64,000 nt of DNA. It comes from Thalassomonas actiniarum (GTDB taxonomy: Bacteria; Pseudomonadota; Gammaproteobacteria; Enterobacterales; Alteromonadaceae). Where the stretch lies: NCBI RefSeq assembly GCF_000948975.2, contig NZ_CP059735.1, positions 6,446,603 to 6,510,602 of the forward strand, written 5' to 3'. Each line of letters begins with the position of its first letter. Position 1 is the stretch's first letter. Below, piece after piece: positions 49,607 through 57,700 of the stretch. Position numbers and translations under genes: made by a program. A model generated the notes under the pieces. It was not told the origin of the DNA. It was given only the letters and a program-made list of their open reading frames with translations, and ran no database searches.

Positions 49607-50314
49607 CTAAAACCAGGCCCTGAACCCCAGTACCAGCTGGGTTTCACTGGTGCTTTCCCCTTCGGCGCGGGCAAAGTCTGCGGTATTGCCGAAACTTTTC
49701 GACCAGTTCACCCCGATATAGGGAGCAAATTCCCGCACCACTTCATACCTTAGGCGCAGACCCGCTTCGATGTCGGATAAGCCTGAGCCTATGCTGGTTT
49801 CCCGGTCGTTTTTACCGTAGAAGTTCACTTCAATTTCCGGGCTTAATACCCATTGTTGGGTCAGCATGATTTCGTATTCCGCCTCTACCCTGAGTGCGGT
49901 TTTCCCCTCTTTGCCGATAAAGAGCGCGCTATCCATTTCAAAAAAGTACGGCGCCAGTCCCTGGAAACCAATCACCGCCCACTCAGCAGAAGGGGAAGGT
50001 TTAAAATCTTGCCGGAAACCAAACTGCAGATCCCAGTAAGGGGCAACCGCCTTGCTGTATAAGGCCTGTAGCTCTGCCGACTCTGTGCTACCGTTTGCCC
50101 GCTCGCCGTCGGTTTTGATCCAGAGCTTTTCCAGATCGTAACCGGCCCAGGCCTGCGCCGCCCAGCTGGTGGCGTTGTCGTTATTCACATCGCCTTCAAA
50201 CTGATCCAGCATCACCTTAGTCAGTAAGGGATCATCCGAGCCTGCCGCATAAACCGGGCTGTTGGCCAGCACAGCGGCTAAAGCCAAAGACACTAGTGTT
50301 AATTGCTTTTTCAT
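49607..50314 (-). CDS. copB: Copper resistance protein CopB (outer membrane)
   Basis: The frame is open to 50410, but ATG 50314 (235 residues) is preferred: GGAG lies 6 bp upstream and the product then begins with a signal peptide (MKKQLTLVSLALAAVLA). The body matches CopB/PcoB: LDQFEGDVNNDNATSWAAQAW, GYDLEKLWIKTDGERANG, WDLQFGFRQDF, LRLRYEVVREFAPYIGVNW, ending in VLGFRAWF with an aromatic C-terminus typical of outer-membrane beta-barrels. The N-terminal Met/His-rich region of classical CopB is absent. Begins 10 bp after the copA stop. Confidence 0.92.
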   Translation of the reverse strand: MKKQLTLVSLALAAVLANSPVYAAGSDDPLLTKVMLDQFEGDVNNDNATSWAAQAWAGYDLEKLWIKTDGERANGSTESAELQALYSKAVAPYWDLQFGFRQDFKPSPSAEWAVIGFQGLAPYFFEMDSALFIGKEGKTALRVEAEYEIMLTQQWVLSPEIEVNFYGKNDRETSIGSGLSDIEAGLRLRYEVVREFAPYIGVNWSKSFGNTADFARAEGESTSETQLVLGFRAWF

Positions 50315-50324
50315 CACAAACTCC

Positions 50325-52157
50325 TTAACTAACCACGACTTTTCTGAACATACCCAACATGTGATAGAGCAGGTGACAGTGATAAGCCCAACCGCCCATG
50401 GCATCTGCACTCACCAGGTAACTGATTTTCGATCCCGGCTGTACCAATACCGTATGCTTTTTCGGGATATAGCCGGGTTCGCCGGTTTCCAGTTCACTCC
50501 ACATGCCGTGTAAGTGCATGGGGTGGGCCATCATGGTATCGTTGACCAGGGTGATACGCAGCCGTTCGCCGTATTTAAGCTGCAGCGGCTCGGCATCGGC
50601 GAATTTTATGCCGTTCATCGACCACATATAACGGCTCATATTGCCGGTCAGGTGCAGCTGAATTTCACGGCCTGGCTCACGCGGATCCGATGTCGGCTGC
50701 AGACCGACGATATCGCCATAATTAAGTACCTTGCGGCCAAGTTGTTTCTGGTGTTGCCTCAAACCGATACCTGGATCATAAAGACCGCTTTTCGGGGTCG
50801 GGGCGCGCATATCCACATGGGGGCCAAACTCACTTTTAACGTGCTTGATTTCACTGTTGCTGCCAAACCCCGCCAGACCTAAAGCACCGGCTGCCATGCC
50901 CTTCATCTGATGTCCGCTGTGGTCCATACTCGGTTGTTTCATGCCGGACATAGCCGGCTTTTCCATATCAGGCATGGCCGAATGATCCATGCCCGACATA
51001 CCCGCCATCGCCGACATATCCATGCCCATATCCGCATGACCAAGCACGGCGGCGGTATCCATTGTCGGCACTTGCGCCACCAGATTGGCATCCGGGCTCA
51101 GATTGCCCACGGCATAACCGGTTCTGTCTATGCTCTGGGCAAAGATACAGTAGGCCTGCTCGCTATCCGGTTCGACGATGACATCATAGGTTTCCGCCAC
51201 TCCCATGCGGAACTCATCCACGGTAACCGGCTGGATATTTTGTCCGTCGCTGGTCACGACCGTCATTTTCAGCCCCGGGATCCGGACATCAAAAATGGTC
51301 ATGGCGGCGCCGTTAATAAAACGCAGCCGTATCTTTTCGCCTTTATTAAACAGGGCCTGCCAGCCTTGCTCCGGGGTATTACCGTTCATGAGATAGGTAT
51401 AGGTATGGCCGGTCACATCCGACAGATCCCGATCGCTCATGCGCGCTTTATTCCACATGGCCCTGGCGTTGAAAGTATTGACCACGCCGTTTTTCTTGAT
51501 TTCATCCACCAGATCGCCTGCGGTGCGTTCGCTGAAGTTATAATAACCGGACATTTTTTTCAGCTTGGCGTAAACATCCGTGGGATCTTCATCAGTCCAG
51601 TCGGTGAGCATCACCACATATTCATTGTCATAGGCGACCGGATCCGGCTCCTGGGGGTCGATGACGATAGCGCCATACATGCCGGTTTGCTCCTGGAAGC
51701 CTGAGTGGCTGTGATACCAGTAAGTACCGCTTTGCTGTACCTTGAACTTATATTCAAAAGTTTCCCCCGGCTTGATGCCGTCAAAACTGATGCCGGGCAC
51801 ACCGTCCATGGCACTCTCCAGGATCAAGCCGTGCCAGTGCAGTGAGCTGGTTTCCGCCAGGTTGTTTTTCACCCTTAAGGTGACGGTTTCCCCTTCTTTC
51901 CAGCGCAGCACAGGGCCGGGCAAGGTCTGGTTGATCACCGTGGCCAGGCGTTCGCTGCCGGTAAAGTTGACGGTTTTATAATCCAGGCTTAAGTCAAATA
52001 CTTTGCCCGATAAGGTGGTGAGCCCGCGGCTGATGGCCCCGGCTAAGGCTTTTTTTGAAAAGGGGATTGCGGTTAGCAGCAGGGCGCTGCCGGCCCCGAG
52101 CACAAACCTTCTGCGCGACAACCCCAAAGGGCTGATCGCTTTATTTTTGGCAAACAT
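50325..52157 (-). CDS. copA: Multicopper oxidase CopA (copper resistance)
   Basis: The start is ATG 52157 (610 residues), with GGAGG 4 bp upstream; the in-frame TTG 52199 is unlikely. Tat signal LSRRRFVLGAG at the N-terminus, fitting the tat operon nearby. Three cupredoxin domains with copper sites: SLHWHGLI, YWYHSHSGFQEQ, and the C-terminal HPMHLHGMWSE and HCHLLYHMLGMF. A Met/His-rich insert (about 370-420: MGMDMSAMAGMSGMDHS, MSGMKQPSMDHSGHQMKG) binds Cu(I). Oxidises Cu(I) in the periplasm. PcoA/CopA subfamily. Confidence 0.96.
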   Translation of the reverse strand: MFAKNKAISPLGLSRRRFVLGAGSALLLTAIPFSKKALAGAISRGLTTLSGKVFDLSLDYKTVNFTGSERLATVINQTLPGPVLRWKEGETVTLRVKNNLAETSSLHWHGLILESAMDGVPGISFDGIKPGETFEYKFKVQQSGTYWYHSHSGFQEQTGMYGAIVIDPQEPDPVAYDNEYVVMLTDWTDEDPTDVYAKLKKMSGYYNFSERTAGDLVDEIKKNGVVNTFNARAMWNKARMSDRDLSDVTGHTYTYLMNGNTPEQGWQALFNKGEKIRLRFINGAAMTIFDVRIPGLKMTVVTSDGQNIQPVTVDEFRMGVAETYDVIVEPDSEQAYCIFAQSIDRTGYAVGNLSPDANLVAQVPTMDTAAVLGHADMGMDMSAMAGMSGMDHSAMPDMEKPAMSGMKQPSMDHSGHQMKGMAAGALGLAGFGSNSEIKHVKSEFGPHVDMRAPTPKSGLYDPGIGLRQHQKQLGRKVLNYGDIVGLQPTSDPREPGREIQLHLTGNMSRYMWSMNGIKFADAEPLQLKYGERLRITLVNDTMMAHPMHLHGMWSELETGEPGYIPKKHTVLVQPGSKISYLVSADAMGGWAYHCHLLYHMLGMFRKVVVS

Positions 52158-52307
52158 ACTGCCTCCAAAGAGCCACGGCCTGCTGAAAAATTCAAACAAG
52201 ATGCCGTGGTTGAGTTAAGACTTGAGTAAACGTTATCGCAACGATAATTACTGCTTTAATTAAAGTTCAAAATCGGGAAGCCGCCGAAATTAGGCGGATC
52301 TGTCCCG

Positions 52308-52703
52308 TTAACTCAGTATCGGAGGGCGGTAAAGGGAAGCAGGGTAACGGCTTAACAGCAAATTATTCCCCGGGCTGATTTTAGCTGAGTTGATAAACAA
52401 CTCATCAATAGTTGATGTTTCAGAGGTAAGCGCCGCACTGACGCAACTGCCCATGGGGCAACAGCAGGTATTCTGACAATTATCTGGTGCCATAGTTTCA
52501 TGGCTGTGGGACGCTAAATGCTGCTTATGCCCGCTTTGCATACTCATGGCTTGTCCATCAGGCATGCTCAGCTCGGCAGATCTTTGCGGGGCAGGGACAG
52601 ACTCATGCATAGTACAAGGCTCGGCATTATACGCCAGCGCCTGACCGGTAAAGGCCAGCAGCATAAAGAGCGTGATAATTATCTTACCTTGCTTAAAAAA
52701 CAT
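52308..52703 (-). CDS. CopL-like exported metal-binding protein
   Basis: 131 residues. Signal peptide about 1-24 (FMLLAFTGQALA). The mature part is rich in Met, His and Cys: EPCTMHES, MPDGQAMSMQSGHKQHLASH (AMSMQSGHKQHLASH), DNCQNTCCCPMGSC. This resembles the small cysteine/histidine-rich proteins encoded just upstream of copAB in some bacteria (CopL). It begins the copper cluster and lies 150 bp upstream of the copA ATG. The last 40 residues are unlike CopL I know. Confidence 0.6.
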   Translation of the reverse strand: MFFKQGKIIITLFMLLAFTGQALAYNAEPCTMHESVPAPQRSAELSMPDGQAMSMQSGHKQHLASHSHETMAPDNCQNTCCCPMGSCVSAALTSETSTIDELFINSAKISPGNNLLLSRYPASLYRPPILS

Positions 52704-53155
52704 TTAATCCCCTATAAGGTGTAAGCTTGTTACCGTACCGGTTTAAAATAAAACTTCAAGGCTCTTTTTTCACCGGCAGCAAATACAAGTAGCTAGCGAG
52801 TTTGCTGATAATACCCGACTTGCTTGTTTTCACGGAATTAGTATATCCGCCATAGTGTATTTAGCTGTTATATTATTTTCGCCATATGTTGCACAATTTA
52901 AACTTTTTGGCCCTGGCTCATCGGCCCTAATCCGGCTATTAGATATGGCAATCGACGATGGAAAAAAGAGAACCGGAGAAAAAGCTGCTGCCCATTACAT
53001 GCTGCGAGTCTCATATTGAAAAAGTAACAGCCCCACGGACTAGACGGGCGCATCTTAAGAAGATTTAAATGCACCCGATTGAACTCAGTAGCATGACAAG
53101 CGGCTTTTATTATTAAGATAAAGAGCACTAAATTGCCGGGCTCCTAAATAAAACG
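52704..53155. other. 452-bp region without a supported gene
   Basis: Upstream region of the copper cluster on one side and the 3' end of the esterase gene on the other. A single short minus-strand frame (52898-53128) has no ribosome site or recognisable family and is rejected. No palindrome like a CueR or CopR box was recognised. Confidence 0.6.
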
Positions 53156-54397
53156 CTATTTCAGCTCCCAAACTTCCCAGCTTTCCAGCTGATATTGCTG
53201 TGCCAGCTTCAGGGCTTGTTGTTGGTGCTGCCTGGCCAGTTCGGGTTTATTCATGGCCTGATAATAAACGCTCATTTGCTTATGCCAGCCGGGCAAGGTT
53301 TCGCCATCAGCTTTCACTCTTGCCAAAAGCTGTGCGACACGCTCAAAATCTTTTCTTTTATTAAAGCCATTGGCCAGCTGTATTGTTACCCCAGTGAGGG
53401 ATTCTGGAAACTGCTTGCTTATTGCCTGTAAGGCACCGTCAACCTGATCCAACTGTTTTGACCAGAACATGTATTTGGCAAATTGATAGGCATGCAGCCA
53501 TTCAAACCTGAATCCGGCCCAGTTTTTCTGCTGCTCCTTAAAATGCGCCAAGACCTGGTGGTAGTCGCCTATGGCCAGCATGTCGGTACCGTCAATAGCA
53601 TAATCAGGGGCAAGAAATTGCAGGCCGTCATAAAGGGCGGGTAAGGCGGTGGTGAAATGATTTTCTTCCGGGTAGTGCTTATATTGCCATTTCAGGGCAG
53701 CAGGGGCCGACTGTTCAAAAACCTCGACCACTTTATCAACCCCCATGCCCTCTTCCCTGGCCAGGGAAATAAACACAGGTGCAGTCAGCTTACCTTGTTT
53801 AAGCAAAGGCTCTAGCTTGCCCGGTAAACTGTTGCCGTCAAACCAGGCACTGGGGCTCATCGCCAAAAAGGCATTAAAAGGCGTATCCGGCTGCATCATG
53901 CTGTACAGGGTAAACAAGCCCCCCAGCGAATAACCCGACAAGGCTTTTTGACCCTTAGTGCGGAATTGGCTGTCGATTAACGGCACCAACTCCTGTTTAA
54001 GGTACGCATGAAACTGCCCGGCACCGCCAAATGCTTCATCTTTGGGGTCGGGCCAGGTCGTGGTTTTAAGATAATCATCGCTGCCCTGATTGGCGATACC
54101 GATCACTATCAAGGGCGGCAACTTGCCCATACGGGCCAGGTTTTTCACCACCGCGGAGACATGCTGAAACTGAAAGTCGGCGTCTATCACATATAAACTG
54201 GCGTAGTGGCGGTTACTCATATGGTAGCGTTCCGGCAGGGACACCATATAGCGCCGGTCTTGAGCAAGCAGCTTGGAAGAGTGCTGGTATTGATAGCCGC
54301 TGATTATCGGCTGTGTCTGTAAAGCTTGTTCACTTGCCGCCAGCTTTGAGAACAAGACGCTCAAAAAGGCGAATATTAAGGTTATTATTTTTATCAT
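53156..54397 (-). CDS. Exported alpha/beta-hydrolase (esterase-like) with TPR-like C-terminus
   Basis: 413 residues. Signal peptide about 1-21 (ending KLAAS). The first 270 residues match the putative-esterase fold (esterase D/enterobactin-esterase type): MVSLPERYHMSNRHYASLYVID, nucleophile elbow ALSGYSLGGLFTLY, acid-region and the catalytic His in EENHFTTALPAL. The C-terminal 140 residues are helical and repeat-like (GDYHQVLAHFKEQQ, NGFNKRKDFERVAQLLARV, MNKPELARQHQQQALKL), reading as TPR. ATG 54397 has no strong Shine-Dalgarno. Substrate unknown. Confidence 0.85.
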   Translation of the reverse strand: MIKIITLIFAFLSVLFSKLAASEQALQTQPIISGYQYQHSSKLLAQDRRYMVSLPERYHMSNRHYASLYVIDADFQFQHVSAVVKNLARMGKLPPLIVIGIANQGSDDYLKTTTWPDPKDEAFGGAGQFHAYLKQELVPLIDSQFRTKGQKALSGYSLGGLFTLYSMMQPDTPFNAFLAMSPSAWFDGNSLPGKLEPLLKQGKLTAPVFISLAREEGMGVDKVVEVFEQSAPAALKWQYKHYPEENHFTTALPALYDGLQFLAPDYAIDGTDMLAIGDYHQVLAHFKEQQKNWAGFRFEWLHAYQFAKYMFWSKQLDQVDGALQAISKQFPESLTGVTIQLANGFNKRKDFERVAQLLARVKADGETLPGWHKQMSVYYQAMNKPELARQHQQQALKLAQQYQLESWEVWELK

Positions 54398-54483
54398 AAA
54401 ATGCCTGGGTTTTAGGTGATGTTAACTTGTGGTTATACGTTATCAGAACCGATATTTAATGCAGTATCTGGCGGCTTAAACTC

Positions 54484-54521
54484 GGTGAAATCTTGATGAA
54501 TTAAAGTGAAGAAACGGTGAA
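54484..54521. promoter_or_regulatory. Four GTGAA-type direct repeats upstream of the esterase gene
   Basis: GGTGAA (54484), GATGAA (54495), AGTGAA (54505) and GGTGAA (54516), spaced 11, 10 and 11 bp, end about 87 bp upstream of the esterase start codon. They resemble the repeats at 34579-34646 and could bind the same winged-helix regulator. Confidence 0.5.
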
Positions 54522-54629
54522 GGCATATAAAATTCAGTCACTTAAACCAATTCCACCAGGGTTTTCCCTAATACCTTAAGAACAGGAGTAACTATTGCCG
54601 GAGGCAAAGACTACAGGGTAAGCCAGAAT

Positions 54630-54653
54630 AAACCCGGTTTCTCAACCGGGCTT
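54630..54653 (-). terminator. Terminator of the GHSKG hydrolase-like gene
   Basis: On the minus strand: AAGCCCGGTT, loop GAGA, AACCGGGTTT (one G-U pair), followed by a short TTTATT tail. It lies about 58 bp past the stop at 54712. Confidence 0.6.
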
Positions 54654-54711
54654 ATCGACATGAGCTTTAAAGTGATACCTTATCGCCAGATATTTCCGCC
54701 AAAACTAGTAG

Positions 54712-55611
54712 TTAGCTAAGGGCAACATTTTCTTTTAACAGCGATTCGATCGAAATGTGATAGGGGAGTTCAGTGTTTAAATGATGCCATGCACTCGGCA
54801 CTTTTGTATGCTCTAGCCCCAGGCGGGAATTTAGTCCGCCAAACCAGTCGATACCGCCGAGGAACTGGTAGACATTGGTAAATTGCGGAGGAAAATTGGT
54901 CACGGCTCCTAATGACACGATACGCAATGCGTCGTAATACCTGTGGCCAGTGTCGGCAAATTTTTTGGCTAATTTCTCTAAAGCATAATCTATCAACAGG
55001 TTGCCTTTGCTGTGCCCGACAATAAGCGATAGATCGATGGATTTGGCCGCCAATATTTCATTTAATGCCCCAATATCGGTATTTTTTCCATCATGCCCAG
55101 TAGCCTGCGGCGCAGCTTGCAGCATTGACTGGAAAAATGGATTCGCTGTAAACATTGAACCGAAATCTTCCATCGACTCTCTCATTTTAAGCCGGTGTTT
55201 ATCAGCTGCGCCATAGAAAAACCAGCCACCCAAGGCTTCTGAAATCAGATCGGCGGCGCCGTATCCGGAAACAATACCCGCCACTGCAATGTTGTAGGTA
55301 TTCGCGACATTACGTGCCAGAGATGCGGTGCCAATAACGGAGCTGCCAACACCGGCAACCACCAGGGCTTTTACGTCACGGGGAGCAGCCTTGATAAACT
55401 CAGCTGCTGTGGCAAACTCCAGTATTTCTTTGTTTGCCGCTTTAGGCGATACCACAATAATTGAGCCTTCGTGATTTTCCATCGGTGACAGGTTCTTTTT
55501 CTCTTCTGCTGAGAGTGAACCTATGTCATAAAATAAAAAATCAAAAATTTCATTCCTTTTCTTAATACCGGGTAGTGCAGGCGCGGTAAGCGTTGTGTTT
55601 ATATCATTCAT
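54712..55611 (-). CDS. Putative alpha/beta-hydrolase-like protein with GHSKG elbow
   Basis: 299 residues from ATG 55611, chosen because a strong GGAGGAG lies 6 bp upstream (the frame extends to 55638). No signal peptide. Central LSLIVGHSKGNLLIDYAL resembles a lipase nucleophile elbow (G-x-S-x-G). An Asp or His completing a triad could lie in the C-terminal part (WHHLNTELPYHISIESL). A repetitive Ala/Gly-rich middle (LVVAGVGSSVIGTASLA) precedes it. No family recognised. Has its own terminator and lies in a gene-poor accessory stretch. Confidence 0.7.
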   Translation of the reverse strand: MNDINTTLTAPALPGIKKRNEIFDFLFYDIGSLSAEEKKNLSPMENHEGSIIVVSPKAANKEILEFATAAEFIKAAPRDVKALVVAGVGSSVIGTASLARNVANTYNIAVAGIVSGYGAADLISEALGGWFFYGAADKHRLKMRESMEDFGSMFTANPFFQSMLQAAPQATGHDGKNTDIGALNEILAAKSIDLSLIVGHSKGNLLIDYALEKLAKKFADTGHRYYDALRIVSLGAVTNFPPQFTNVYQFLGGIDWFGGLNSRLGLEHTKVPSAWHHLNTELPYHISIESLLKENVALS

Positions 55612-55726
55612 TGTATTCTCCTCCATTGAGATGTTCATTTAGTGAGTAAACAAAGTATGAGCTCTTGCTTAACCGGCACTGAATGGCAGCTGCTGACATA
55701 GATACAAACAAGAGCTTCACAGGTCT

Positions 55727-55918
55727 TTAAAATAACTGTGTACTGTTATGACTGATGTTCCGGCTAACCCCGGCGCGATAACGGGCAAAGTCCGGAGTGA
55801 TATCCACGGATTTAGGGTCTTTATTGCCGTAAGAAAAAAGCCTTAAAAAAGAGTGAGCTGTGGCGTAAAGATCGGTAATAAAGCAAGCGATAAAAATAAC
55901 AAAAAGGGAATGGGCCAC
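55727..55918 (-). CDS. Small putative membrane/exported protein
   Basis: 63 residues; GTG start with AAGGA about 9 bp upstream. The N-terminus is hydrophobic (LFVIFIACFITDLYATA), like a signal peptide or anchor; the rest is polar (ITPDFARYRAGVSRNIS). No family recognised. Real expression is uncertain given its size. Confidence 0.4.
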   Translation of the reverse strand: MAHSLFVIFIACFITDLYATAHSFLRLFSYGNKDPKSVDITPDFARYRAGVSRNISHNSTQLF

Positions 55919-56074
55919 CGTAATACAGTCCTTGTATATAAAATGAGCACAAGTTTTATACTAAATTTTGCACCGCTTTTAAAGTGAAGAGTGTGAAAAT
56001 AACAATAAAGTAACAATGGCAGCTATATTTTCCATCCCGCAATAAAGTTAACGGCAAAAACATGCCAAAGAAAG

Positions 56075-56099
56075 TGCTGCACCAACTTCAGGTGCAGCA
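56075..56099 (-). terminator. Terminator of the symE-like gene
   Basis: Perfect 9-bp arms TGCTGCACC / GGTGCAGCA with a 7-nt loop, followed on the minus strand by CTTTCTTT. It begins 15 bp past the symE-like stop. Confidence 0.7.
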
Positions 56100-56113
56100 G
56101 CCTGGTTGATGCC

Positions 56114-56398
56114 TTATGGCTTATCTGCCGAGTCAGGTAAAACCTGGGTGGGTTGGATCACTAATTGCCTCCCAAGAGCAGTTACCGTGATCTTTTCACC
56201 GATAGTAAAACCGGCCTGCTTCAACCATTTCCCCCTCAGGACAATACAAGGCTCCAGCTTGACCGGCACATAATTAACACCTATGCCCCGGGGCTTAAGA
56301 CTTGTTTGACAAGCGGTTTCCAGCACCGTGAGCTGGCGGCTGGTGGGATATTTTGCTTTTGCCGGACGTGGCTCTGACGTATGATGATATTCAGCCAT
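56114..56398 (-). CDS. symE: SymE family type I toxin
   Basis: 94 residues. The core LEPCIVLRGKWLKQAGFTIG followed by EKITVTALGRQLVIQP matches the SymE_toxin domain (AbrB-like fold); E. coli SymE has the equivalent ITLKGQWLEAAGF. An N-terminal Arg/Lys-rich stretch precedes RQLTVLETACQ. In E. coli, SymE is SOS-induced, condenses the nucleoid and is repressed by the antisense RNA SymR. AGGAG lies 6 bp before the ATG. No LexA box was recognised upstream. See the hairpin on the plus strand for a possible antisense RNA. Confidence 0.82.
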   Translation of the reverse strand: MAEYHHTSEPRPAKAKYPTSRQLTVLETACQTSLKPRGIGVNYVPVKLEPCIVLRGKWLKQAGFTIGEKITVTALGRQLVIQPTQVLPDSADKP

Positions 56399-56460
56399 GA
56401 CGGACTCCTGTTAGTTCGTTTTGGTTAGCGCCTCCTGAGTGGTTGATGCACTCAGGGGGT
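56380..56460 (+). ncRNA. Possible antisense RNA to symE (SymR-like), speculative
   Basis: A plus-strand TATGAT (56380-56385, weak -35 TTGCCG 15 bp before) could start an RNA near 56392, running across the symE start to a hairpin at 56431-56459 (arms CCTCCTGAGTG / CACTCAGGGGG). The arms pair through a U-G wobble only in plus-strand RNA. Length about 70 nt, like E. coli SymR (77 nt). A proper U-tract is missing. Confidence 0.3.
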
Positions 56461-56971
56461 GCGGTTTGTGTTACAGGGTTGCTGTAAGCACTCATAAGCA
56501 AAGACTAGAAAGATGGATAAATCAACAGTGGCCTGGTGTTTTATTTTGTTGGTAATTTGGAAAGTGGCCCTTAAGGTTTACAACTAGCGAACTCCACCTA
56601 ACAGGTTGAAAAGTAAAGCTTTATAACAAGTCGCTTAATTGGTGCAAGGCTCAATAAAAAACCTGATTGCTAATTAAAGGAGATTAGATTGCTCTGGCCT
56701 TAATTCTTGCCAAGAGCGGCAGTTACCATCAATATTTTTACACGAAATATAAGGCATATCTTGAGGCATATTGTGTTCGGGGTATGTGGCTTTATTTATG
56801 GAAAGAGCCGGGTGCTTTCGATAGTTGTTTCTTGAACAGAGGGGGGATTATTTTAACTCCTTTTAAATAACTCACTAACCTTAAGCAATTGACTTTAGGC
56901 TACGGGCCAGTAATAAAGTTTCATACTGGAAATCATTTTTCATCACTGTAAGTTTAGAAAAAGCGCCTAAA
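56461..56971. other. About 510 bp without a supported gene
   Basis: AT-rich; I see no ORF with a ribosome site, no RNA gene and no clear repeats. It is part of the gene-poor accessory stretch between the copper cluster and glmS. Confidence 0.6.
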
Positions 56972-57322
56972 TTAAGGCACATATAAAAAATACACCAGCC
57001 CGCCGATAATCATTAAAACAGTTGATGATATTACCAAAAACAGTGCTAGATACCTGTCTTTCTTGCGTGCATGGCGTAATACAGCTTCATCATCAACAAA
57101 TGACATAGGCGCAACGGAGTTACGCACAATAGTTATGGCATAAAAACCATATCTTAATCCCATGGTAGAATCCCATCCAGGAGGCAGCTTCCCCTCTTTT
57201 TTCATTTCCCGTTCAATATGTTTTCCTGAGATTCTGATAAAACAAAAAGTAGCGATAGCCATCACAAAAAATACAATAGTGAGAGCAATGACAAACAATA
57301 GCTCAGTAGTAACTTCAATCAT
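56972..57322 (-). CDS. Small membrane protein, two TM helices, unknown
   Basis: 116 residues. TM1 about 8-30 (LLFVIALTIVFFVMAIATFC), a charged segment (RISGKHIEREMKKEGKLPPG), a middle with MGLRYGFYAITIVRNS, and TM2 about 90-114 (YLALFLVISSTVLMIIGGLV). A G-rich run (GGGGGGGTGA) lies just before the ATG. No family recognised. Follows a tiny ORF on the same strand by 17 bp. Confidence 0.65.
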   Translation of the reverse strand: MIEVTTELLFVIALTIVFFVMAIATFCFIRISGKHIEREMKKEGKLPPGWDSTMGLRYGFYAITIVRNSVAPMSFVDDEAVLRHARKKDRYLALFLVISSTVLMIIGGLVYFLYVP

Positions 57323-57338
57323 TCACCCCCCCAAAAAA

Positions 57339-57437
57339 TTAAAATAGCCGATTCCAGTTAATACTTGCACTGGCATCATAAAAAAAATCCGGAAAGCAGA
57401 TTTCTATCGCTTTTTTTTGAGCGGAGGAGCTGGTCAT
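57339..57437 (-). CDS. Possible 32-residue small protein
   Basis: ATG 57437 with AAGGA 6 bp upstream; product begins MTSSSAQKKAIEICFPDFF. A longer frame from 57539 lacks support. Very short, ends 17 bp before the next gene's start. It may be a leader peptide or remnant. Confidence 0.3.
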   Translation of the reverse strand: MTSSSAQKKAIEICFPDFFYDASASINWNRLF

Positions 57438-57541
57438 TTTAAATCCTTTTAAAATTAACGTTGCGCGCTTAACTATAGCAAATACAGGCAGAGAAGCACC
57501 TATAATCACACCATGGTGAACTGACTTTATTGATATCATAA

Positions 57542-57586
57542 AAAACGCCCTGTTTTACTCAGTTTTTGAGTAAAACAGGGCGTTTT
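57542..57586 (-). terminator. Strong terminator downstream of glmS
   Basis: Perfect 20-bp arms (57542-57561 and 57567-57586) with a 5-nt loop; minus-strand U-rich tail TTTTTTAT. It lies 53 bp after the glmS stop and would end the DeoR-glmS transcript. Confidence 0.9.
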
Positions 57587-57609
57587 CAGTATGAAGTCTT
57601 ATAGAACAC

Positions 57610-57700
57610 CAACAATAAAAACTTGTTATAAAAGGACTTTATTCGACCGTGACTGATTTGGCCAAGTTACGAGGCTGGTCAACATCCGTACCTTTAATTA
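57610..57700. other. Candidate attTn7 (glmS 3' end)
   Basis: The glmS C-terminus reads [12 protein letters not shown], identical to E. coli in the region read by TnsD. The standard Tn7 insertion point, 25 bp past the stop, falls near 57614. No Tn7-like end or transposase is present, so the site appears unoccupied. Confidence 0.5.

Noticed and set aside
50910-51704. 264-residue His-rich open frame antisense to copA
   Set aside because: Arises from the Met/His-rich coding of copA on the other strand; copA is unmistakable.
52898-53128. 76-residue minus-strand frame in a long gap
   Set aside because: No Shine-Dalgarno, odd composition, no recognisable domain.
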